Of a stretch of 10,999 bases of DNA, positions 6,141 to 10,999 are shown in pieces; within the stretch, counting starts at the first letter, position 1, and the number at the start of each line of letters is the position of its first letter. A program made the translations under genes and the position numbers. A model generated the notes under the pieces. The model was not told where the DNA came from, made no database searches, and was given only the letters and a program-made list of their open reading frames with translations. This DNA is from Verrucomicrobiota bacterium (lineage in GTDB: Bacteria > Verrucomicrobiota > Verrucomicrobiia > Chthoniobacterales > UBA10450): contig QHOM01000050.1 of NCBI GenBank assembly GCA_003218785.1, forward strand, positions 1 to 10,999. The letters run 5' to 3'.

Positions 6141-7034
6141 CTAGCCGACCGGCTCCGGGCCGGCCGAAGGACCTTCATCGCAAACTGTTTGTAGATAATC
6201 TCGATACTCACCTTTCGGCAACCGATCGATGATCGCTGACAGTTGCGCCTGGCTGATAAACCCCATGCGAAGGGCCACTTCCTCGAGGCACGCGATTTTC
6301 AATCCCTGCCGGTGTTCGATTGTGGCGATGTAATTCCCAGCTTCGAGCAAGCTCATCTGTGTGCCGGCGTCGAGCCAAGCCATGCCGCGGCTGAGCAATT
6401 TCACGTGTAACTGCTTCTCCTTGAGATAGAGCAAATTCAGGTCGGTGATCTCGAGCTCGCCGCGAGCCGATGGACGCAACATTCGGCAGAGATCGACAAC
6501 GCGTTCGTCGTAAACATAAAGCCCTGGTACCGCAAAATGACTTTTCGGTTGTTTTGGTTTTTCCTCGAGACTGATTGCCTTGCCCTCGGCGTCGAACTCG
6601 ACGACGCCGTAGCGTTGCGGATCGCGCACTTGATATCCAAAAATGCACGCGCCACGCTCGATGGCGAGTGCGTCGCGATAGAAGTCGAGTTTCCCATAGA
6701 AAATGTTGTCGCCAAGAATGAGCGATGCACCCGAGTTCCCAATAAATTTCGCGCCGATCAAAAAGGCTTGTGCGATCCCTTCCGGTTTCGGCTGCTCGGC
6801 GTACTCGATCCGAATGCCGAGTTGCGCCCCCTCGCCCAAATAGTCTTCCAGCATTGGCAGATCTTTTGGAGTCGAGATGATGAGCACCTCGCGTAGGCCG
6901 CCGAGCATTAAAGTCGCCAGCGGATAGCAGATCATCGGTTTGTCGTATATTGGGAGAAGCTGTTTGCAGACGATTTTCGTCAGCGGATAAAGGCGTGTTC
7001 CGGCGCCGCCGGCGAGAAGAATGGCCTTCTTCAT
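6141..7034 (-). CDS. rmlA: Glucose-1-phosphate thymidylyltransferase
   Basis: A 297-residue nucleotidyltransferase that makes dTDP-glucose from dTTP and glucose-1-phosphate, the first step towards dTDP-rhamnose and related sugars. The N-terminus has the nucleotide-binding signature LLAGGAGTRLYPLTK, then KQLLPIYDKPMICYPL. EYAEQPKPEGIAQAF, LGDNIFYG and LEEKPKQPKSHFA continue the family pattern, and DLNLLYL and WLDAGTQMSLLEA mark the second half. Length and motifs fit RmlA/RfbA. The last residues (GPSAGPEPVG) are a Pro/Gly-rich extension of unknown meaning. The ATG overlaps the upstream glycosyltransferase stop as ATGA, so the two are co-transcribed on the minus strand. The rmlB, rmlC and rmlD partners are not in this window. 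Confidence 0.94.
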   Translation of the reverse strand: MKKAILLAGGAGTRLYPLTKIVCKQLLPIYDKPMICYPLATLMLGGLREVLIISTPKDLPMLEDYLGEGAQLGIRIEYAEQPKPEGIAQAFLIGAKFIGNSGASLILGDNIFYGKLDFYRDALAIERGACIFGYQVRDPQRYGVVEFDAEGKAISLEEKPKQPKSHFAVPGLYVYDERVVDLCRMLRPSARGELEITDLNLLYLKEKQLHVKLLSRGMAWLDAGTQMSLLEAGNYIATIEHRQGLKIACLEEVALRMGFISQAQLSAIIDRLPKGEYRDYLQTVCDEGPSAGPEPVG

Positions 7035-9058
7035 TTTGAATTTTCGATTTTCGATTTTTGATCGCTACGACTCGAGCGCAAAAGCAACTTCGCCCATTCC
7101 TGCCAGAAACGTGCGCCCGTCGTCAAATCCATCCGAGTCTTTTGACTGATTACGGCAAGCGCCTTGCGCGGAGCAGAACGGAATGTGGTCTTGTCGAAAA
7201 GAAACGAAGTATCGAGTTGTTCGAGCAATTTGCGATTGCTGAGACGACCGCCCACACATTCCGATAACGCGTTCTGGATCCACTCTCGAGACAATTCTGA
7301 CCGCAGCTCAATCGTGGCGCTTACCGTCACGTTGAGAAGTTTCTTCAGCATGAGAGCACAGACGAGCGCGCGAGAACTCGTCGCGTGGATGTGCGAAACG
7401 TTTTTCTCGCGGAGCGGTTTTTGCAGCGCGAGAGCAAAACGGGCCTGCCGCAAGAAAATTGCGCTTGGTGCCCGGGTGCTCTGCTGTGCCCGTTCCTCTT
7501 CCAATTTTTGCGCGAGAGCGCGGTTTGTTCGCCATTCTGCTTCTATCGCCACCGCGTCTGGCAAAAATTCCAGCGACGGCGCTATTTGTTCCATCGCACG
7601 ATTCAGCCGGGCCTTGGAATTGAATTCGCATACCAGCGGAATGATGGGCACACCGCGGCGCTTCATCTCCTCAAGCTCGCGTTCGAGGAGCGGCAGACCG
7701 TTATCGGGCCAGCGATCGATCAGATACGCAACCGCCGCTGGCCGGAGGAACATGGGGCTATGCCCTGTGTGCCGACCGGAGATGTTCTCCGCTGCCCCCA
7801 ATCCAGCGGGTCGCAAACCCGCTGAGCGCACAGGCCGCAAGTCTATGTTCCGATGATTGCGCGCGGCGCCCTCTATCAACCGGAGCAGTGGCGCGACAGT
7901 GTCTTCAATTCGGAAATGCTGCTCAATCCGCGCCCGCCCGGCACGGCCGTAACGCAATCGCAATTCAGTGTCGTGCAGCAACTGCTCAAGGGCCTGGGTC
8001 AGCGCAGACGTGTCCTCGGGAGAAACCAATACGCCAGTTTGGCCGCCCACCACTAATTCGGGAATCCCAGCAAGGCGGGTGGAAACCACCGGGCGCGCCG
8101 ATGCCATGGCTTCCAGGATTACAGTCGGAAAAACATCGCTGGCGCCTTCAGCATCCGTCACCGATGCGAGCGCGAAAATGTCGGCTGCTTGAAGGGCTTC
8201 CAATACCGCTCGTTGCGACAGAGAACCGAGCAGATTGATTCGCGACGAGAGATTCAACACGTCGATCTTTGCCCGCAGCGCGTCGTGCAGCGGGCCATCG
8301 CCAATGATATCGCAGGTAAAATCGACTCCACGGCTTGCGAGCTCGGCGCAGGCGTCGATGAGATGCTCAAACCCCTTGAATGCAACGAACCGGCCGACAC
8401 TGATGATGCGCGGCACGGGATTGATCGTGGTTGGGGCCGGCGTCGGAAAATGTTCGAGATCGATTCCGTTATAAACGCGGTGAATTTTCGCAGCGGAATC
8501 CGGACAGCGCTCACAAAGAAGCTCGCGGCTGTAATCGGTTTCAGCCGCGACGAACTCGGCGGCAGCGCAGATTTCGCGAAGGAGATCGTCGCTGCCGAGG
8601 TCCTTCATGAAATCCTGCCCATGCGCTGTGACGCTGAATGGAATGCCGGAAATTTCTTTCATGAACAGCGCTGTGTGCGCCGCCCGGTTTGCGAAATGAA
8701 CGTGCACATGATCGACGTCGTTGCGCGCGAAAAAGTCTGCGAAGTAGAGAGCATTGCGCGCGCGTAGGCAAGCCTTGATGCCCGGCCCGTATCTGCGCTC
8801 GTGCTGCTCGACCAGATCGCGCGGCCATCTGCCGGCAATTTTCGCGTTTTTTTCTGAGATTCTCAGGATTTCTTGCGGCGGGGCGTAATGAATGGGCGCG
8901 CGCAGGCAGGAGATATGTTCATGGCGCAGACTGGTGAGCGGTGGATAAATCGAGCCGATCTCAAGTTTGAGACCGCACCGCTCCAAGGCCAGCATCTCCG
9001 CATCGCAAAAGGTTTGCGAAATGACAGGATACCGAGAATAAAGATAACCGAGCCGCAT
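7031..9058 (-). CDS. GT4-type glycosyltransferase with an extra C-terminal GT-B N-domain
   Basis: A 675-residue protein. Residues 1-400 form a full GT-B glycosyltransferase of family GT4, close in style to colanic-acid WcaL-like enzymes: N-domain landmarks HVHVHFANRAAHTA (117-130) and SVTAHGQDF, then the C-domain with ISVGRFVAFKGF (219-230), IIGDGP (251-256) and the donor-site stretch DVFPTVILEAMASARPVVST (308-327), with D308 and E316 at EX7E-like spacing. Residues about 403-437 are encoded by a palindromic repeat. Residues 443-660 resemble the N-domain again: VAYLIDRWPDNGLPLLERE recalls the protein's start, and SHIHATSSRALVCALMLKK recalls 117-136. No second sugar-nucleotide domain follows. 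It probably transfers a sugar during surface polysaccharide synthesis. rmlA is coupled downstream. The ATG at 9058 begins directly with the family's first strand. Confidence 0.85.
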   Translation of the reverse strand: MRLGYLYSRYPVISQTFCDAEMLALERCGLKLEIGSIYPPLTSLRHEHISCLRAPIHYAPPQEILRISEKNAKIAGRWPRDLVEQHERRYGPGIKACLRARNALYFADFFARNDVDHVHVHFANRAAHTALFMKEISGIPFSVTAHGQDFMKDLGSDDLLREICAAAEFVAAETDYSRELLCERCPDSAAKIHRVYNGIDLEHFPTPAPTTINPVPRIISVGRFVAFKGFEHLIDACAELASRGVDFTCDIIGDGPLHDALRAKIDVLNLSSRINLLGSLSQRAVLEALQAADIFALASVTDAEGASDVFPTVILEAMASARPVVSTRLAGIPELVVGGQTGVLVSPEDTSALTQALEQLLHDTELRLRYGRAGRARIEQHFRIEDTVAPLLRLIEGAARNHRNIDLRPVRSAGLRPAGLGAAENISGRHTGHSPMFLRPAAVAYLIDRWPDNGLPLLERELEEMKRRGVPIIPLVCEFNSKARLNRAMEQIAPSLEFLPDAVAIEAEWRTNRALAQKLEEERAQQSTRAPSAIFLRQARFALALQKPLREKNVSHIHATSSRALVCALMLKKLLNVTVSATIELRSELSREWIQNALSECVGGRLSNRKLLEQLDTSFLFDKTTFRSAPRKALAVISQKTRMDLTTGARFWQEWAKLLLRSSRSDQKSKIENSK
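7033..7060. repeat. A/T-rich heptamer repeats at the glycosyltransferase/rmlA junction
   Basis: Four heptamers in a row on the plus strand: ATTTTGA, ATTTTCG (after one spacer base), ATTTTCG and ATTTTTG. On the coding strand they give the A-rich run that encodes the last residues of the glycosyltransferase (KSKIENSK) and leads directly into the rmlA start. The composition differs sharply from the flanking genes, so the tail is probably of repeat origin and not part of the folded protein. The A-rich leader may favour rmlA initiation in place of a Shine-Dalgarno site. Confidence 0.55.
7748..7850. repeat. Palindromic element inside the glycosyltransferase gene
   Basis: Nested inverted repeats lie within the coding sequence: GAACAT (7748-7753) with ATGTTC (7845-7850), CCTGTG (7764-7769) with CACAGG (7829-7834), and a perfect 8-bp hairpin CAGCGGGT/ACCCGCTG (7804-7811 and 7817-7824) with a 5-base loop. 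A further stem with two G-T pairs sits at 7751-7769. The element encodes about residues 403-437 in frame, a low-complexity linker (SAGLRPAGLGAAENISGRH) between the complete glycosyltransferase and its extra domain. It lacks the GTAG/CTAC ends of the two other elements, so it belongs to a different family. Confidence 0.65.
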
Positions 9059-9100
9059 CGAGATCGATGATTACGCGCAGCGCGCAAAAATAGCAACGCT

Positions 9101-9169
9101 CTGTAGTGGCAGGCGTATCGCCTGCATTTCACAAAACTGTGCAGCCGGCACGGCTGCCGCCACAGCTAC
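9101..9169. repeat. Second REPIN-like paired-hairpin element
   Basis: Two perfect 7-bp hairpins with 3-base loops, GCAGGCG/CGCCTGC (9109-9125, loop TAT) and GCAGCCG/CGGCTGC (9141-9157, loop GCA), are separated by 15 bases containing TTTCACA. GTAG (9103-9106) stands before the first and CTAC (9166-9169) after the second. The outer arms CTGTAGTGGCAG and its counterpart CTGCCGCCACAG match at 9 of 12 positions. Layout and ends agree with the element at 3349-3431. Here too the outer tetranucleotide supplies a stop codon: CTA at 9166-9168 is the TAG of the minus-strand Dabb gene. Confidence 0.72.
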
Positions 9170-9483
9170 GAAAAGCGAACGTCTTTGCCCGGATCCATTT
9201 CGAAGTCTAAGGTCAACGAATCGGCTGTGTTCGGTTTGATGATCTCCTCCATGAACTTCACGAAAACCGGGTCTTCGCGGAAGATGGCGTATTTGTCCAT
9301 CGACTCAAAATCGATGGCGATAAAGAACGGCCATGGCAACTCAGGATCGACTCGTTTTCCGCATTTAATGCTCAGAACCTCTGGGATTTTCAACAGCTGC
9401 ATCCGCGTGTTCATCATCATCGCCTCTACACGGGCGGGGGTGACCTCGGACCTGAGTTTATAGAGGACAACGTGGTGAATCAT
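9166..9483 (-). CDS. Dabb-domain (stress-responsive A/B barrel) protein
   Basis: A 105-residue protein beginning MIHHVVLYKLRSEVTPARVEA, the typical start of the Dabb family of small dimeric alpha/beta barrels, with the conserved early His and the FxIxxDF strand (FFIAIDFESMDKYAIF, about 53-68). The later part, DPVFVKFMEEIIKP, fits the family's final helix. Members range from stress-responsive plant proteins to bacterial enzymes with varied substrates, so no reaction can be named. The ATG at 9483 has no visible Shine-Dalgarno site. The stop codon lies in the end of a REPIN-like element. The nearest genes are a polysaccharide glycosyltransferase downstream on the same strand and a broken toxin upstream, and neither hints at a role. 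Confidence 0.82.
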   Translation of the reverse strand: MIHHVVLYKLRSEVTPARVEAMMMNTRMQLLKIPEVLSIKCGKRVDPELPWPFFIAIDFESMDKYAIFREDPVFVKFMEEIIKPNTADSLTLDFEMDPGKDVRFS

Positions 9484-9619
9484 GGAGGCTAAAGCTATTA
9501 GGCGGTTCCAGCGCGACGCGCAAGTGCGAATCCGTCCAGCAGACCAATCATTGGGAATGCTTCTATATCTTCGCGAACAATGCAGCTACAAACGCAGATC
9601 TCAAAGGAAAAACCCGATG

Positions 9620-9918
9620 CTAATCGAGGCGAATGCGGCGTGGGTCCTGCGCGCCATGCCAAAATCGTAAGACATCGACGCGATGCTGTTCGTCGTCCAC
9701 GCGATAGAAGATTAGGTAACGCCGTAGCAATAATTTTCTGATGCCTGGGCGCTGCCGCACGTTACCGCCGCGATGTGGCAAACGGCTCAGCGTTTCCGCC
9801 TGAACGAGAAGAGCTCCGCCCATTCGTTAAGCGGCGGCGGGTTTATCCGCAACGACGCGGCGACAATTTGCTCGAGGTCATCGAACGCGAGCGGCGAGAG
9901 GATTACTTTGTAATCCAT
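9620..9918 (-). pseudogene. Decayed RelE/ParE-family toxin
   Basis: Read in two frames, this stretch forms a ParE-like toxin of about the usual 98-100 residues. The first frame, from ATG 9918, gives MDYKVILSPLAFDDLEQIVA, a standard ParE opening, then runs into nonsense and stops at 9787-9789. The second frame gives GGALLVQAETLSRLPHRGG, RPGIRKLLLRRYLIFYRV and VDVLRFWHGAQDPRRI, the family's C-terminal strands. In the second frame the linking part reads VVADKPAAA, stop, RMGG, where relatives have a Glu codon, so there is both a frameshift near 9860-9880 and a GAA-to-TAA nonsense change. Two lesions argue against a sequencing error. Its ATG overlaps the end of the antitoxin remnant. The gene should give no active toxin. 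Confidence 0.72.
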
Positions 9919-10135
9919 CCGCCGAGCCGTTGACGCGGTTCCTCCAACGGAACGCCCGGTGCGGTTTCTATCGAGCGCATGCCAGCGTCAATCGCGGCGA
10001 GCATTTCCGGCGTTTGTCGATATTCAACCCTGCGTCGAGTTCCACGAGGCGGCGCAGAATCTTTTGCCGTTCGCCGTCGCTGAGCCGCGGCAGTTCGTGC
10101 GTGCGGCAGGTTTTGGAGTGGTCAATCCAATCCAA
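9903..10135 (-). pseudogene. Remnant of the antitoxin partner of the ParE-like gene
   Basis: Two reading frames join into a small antitoxin-like protein. The upstream frame gives THELPRLSDGERQKILRRLV and ELDAGLNIDKRRK. The downstream frame gives MLAAIDAGMRSIETAPGVPL and EEPRQRLGGWITK, ending at the TAA of 9903-9905. At 10004-10006 the sequence reads CGGAAATGC; one more A would give Arg-Lys-Met-Leu and join the frames, so a single-base loss from an A run is the simplest lesion. The C-terminal stretch resembles small antitoxins that precede ParE genes, and the 16-base overlap with the toxin start is the usual coupled layout. No convincing start codon is seen; a TTG at 10135 is possible, and the 5' end may be lost. 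Assignment as antitoxin rests mainly on position. Confidence 0.5.
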
Positions 10136-10144
10136 GCAAGATAA

Positions 10145-10450
10145 GTGAAGTTCGTAATGACGGCCGGAATAACGAGGCGTGATAAGATCCAAGAATTTTG
10201 TGTGGCAATTGGGCTGTCGCTGTTTGCGATGCTGCTGTTTTATTTCTCAACTAAGGCGACACTGCACGACTTCGACTATACCGGTCGGATTGCTTCGGCA
10301 TTGTTGCGTGGACATCTTGGGCTTGAAACGCGTTCGGATTCGTGGCTAAAGGAGATGGTCCCCTGGGAGGGCAAATATTACTCAGTCTTTCCCGCTGGTG
10401 CAGTTCTTAGAGTCGTTCCACGCGAGCTAGGATCGACATCGTTTTCCTAA
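10145..10450 (+). pseudogene. Truncated N-terminal copy of the following membrane protein
   Basis: A 101-codon ORF from GTG 10145 (or ATG 10157, which I slightly prefer). Its product matches the start of the next gene: FDYTGRIASALLRGHLGLE against FDYTFRIATALLHGHIGLE, and SWLKEMVPWEGKYYSVFP against SWLNEMVPRDGRYYSVFP. One helix lies near the N-terminus. After the shared GAV the alignment fades within about ten residues, and the ORF stops at TAA 10448-10450, one base into the ATG of the next gene. The full-length relative continues far beyond this point, so most of the protein is missing. It is probably a remnant of a tandem duplication later cut by deletion. A functional short protein cannot be excluded, because the reading frame is open. 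Confidence 0.6.
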
Positions 10451-10999
10451 TGACCGAACCCGAGGCATCGAGACCCGCGCCGAGCGCTGGTCAAAACATT
10501 TTGGGCGCAACAGCCTCGCGCGATTGTATCGTGGCGATCATGCTTGCCATGATCGCGGCCATCGTGTTCTTCAAAACCACAAAGCCGACGCAGCAGCATT
10601 TTGATTACACATTTCGAATCGCCACCGCGCTGTTGCACGGCCACATCGGTCTAGAGGGCCGCCAGGCTTCGTGGTTGAACGAAATGGTCCCGCGGGATGG
10701 CCGTTTATACTCGGTGTTTCCACTCGGCGCTGTAGCGAGCATGCTCCCAGTCGCTCTTTTGCAGCGCGCCCACTGGATCGACAATTTTCCCGGCCATTGG
10801 GTCGCCGCAATTCTCGTTGCCTGCGTTGTGTATTTCTTCTTTCGATTAACGGAAATTCGGAGCCAGCCGCTCGCCCGGCGAATCTTACTCGCGCTCTTTC
10901 CAATCTTCGGAACGTGGGCGTGGTGCAATCTCGGATTTGGCGGCGCGTGGCAGATCGCGCTTGGCTTTGCCCTGCTTGGGGAAGCGGCAGCGCTATATT
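10450..10999 (+). CDS. Multi-pass membrane protein, possible GT-C type, 5' part
   Basis: The frame is open from ATG 10450 to the window end (183 codons), so the C-terminal part is missing. A hydrophilic N-terminus of about 25 residues is followed by a helix (about 26-43), then an outside loop with HFDYTFRIATALLHGHIGLE and WLNEMVPRDGRYYSVFPLGAV, then helices at about 93-102, 115-130, 142-157 and 163-183. An acidic residue soon after the first helix (FDY) and many short helices recall GT-C or dolichyl-mannosyltransferase-like proteins, which transfer sugars from lipid carriers. That assignment is tentative because no diagnostic motif is seen. It follows its truncated paralogue with a 1-base stop/start overlap. 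No Shine-Dalgarno site is evident. Confidence 0.7.
   Translation, partial: MTEPEASRPAPSAGQNILGATASRDCIVAIMLAMIAAIVFFKTTKPTQQHFDYTFRIATALLHGHIGLEGRQASWLNEMVPRDGRLYSVFPLGAVASMLPVALLQRAHWIDNFPGHWVAAILVACVVYFFFRLTEIRSQPLARRILLALFPIFGTWAWCNLGFGGAWQIALGFALLGEAAALY

Noticed and set aside
6108..6170. Possible bidirectional terminator between sco and rmlA
   Set aside because: A short GC stem (CCGGC/GCCGG at 6149-6163) exists but lies inside the rmlA coding end and has no T-run on either side.
7164..7856. 230-codon plus-strand ORF opposite the glycosyltransferase
   Set aside because: It is antisense to the GT protein, Ser/Arg-rich and without domain features; the minus-strand gene explains the openness.
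8189..8767. 192-codon plus-strand ORF opposite the glycosyltransferase N-domain
   Set aside because: The minus strand carries clear GT4 motifs here; the plus-strand product resembles no family I know.
9482..9670. Plus-strand 62-codon ORF after the Dabb start
   Set aside because: It overlaps the toxin remnant, has no family features and no ribosome binding site.
1..10999. CRISPR array, tRNA or rRNA genes
   Set aside because: No regularly spaced direct repeats with unique spacers and no cloverleaf or rRNA-like stretches were seen on either strand.

Overview
The window looks like part of a Gram-negative bacterial chromosome of moderately high GC. The style suggests a soil Verrucomicrobiota lineage (Chthoniobacterales-like): a cox operon with small extra membrane ORFs, starts lacking Shine-Dalgarno sites, and palindromic repeats abutting stop codons. 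That placement is inferred from gene style and not from any marker gene.

Bases 1-6107 (plus strand) hold an aa3/caa3-type cytochrome c oxidase and assembly operon. In order: the C-terminus of ctaD (subunit I), ctaE (III), ctaF (IV), a chimeric small ORF, a 69-aa membrane protein, an 86-aa secreted or anchored CPFC protein, ctaC (II, CuA), then ctaA (heme A synthase), ctaB (heme O synthase) and a SCO-type copper chaperone. Many junctions are ATGA or short overlaps. The genes cover oxidase subunits, heme A synthesis from protoheme, and CuA metallation. Within the operon is a perfect 246-bp tandem duplication (1690-1935 and 1936-2181) that creates an in-frame chimera of a small ORF and the ctaF tail. 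The ctaC/ctaA gap holds a paired-hairpin element with outer GTAG/CTAC tetranucleotides, like a REPIN.

Bases 6141-9058 (minus strand) hold a two-gene surface polysaccharide unit: a 675-aa GT4-type glycosyltransferase followed, with a 4-bp overlap, by rmlA (glucose-1-phosphate thymidylyltransferase). The glycosyltransferase carries a second, C-terminal-domain-less copy of its N-terminal fold, joined by a stretch encoded by a palindromic repeat.

Bases 9059-9483 hold a second REPIN-like element and a minus-strand Dabb-domain protein. Bases 9484-9619 show nothing recognisable. Bases 9620-10135 (minus) hold a decayed ParE-type toxin and antitoxin pair with frameshifts and a stop codon.

Bases 10145-10999 (plus) hold two tandem paralogous multi-pass membrane proteins. 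The first is truncated to its N-terminal region. The second is apparently intact but runs off the window.
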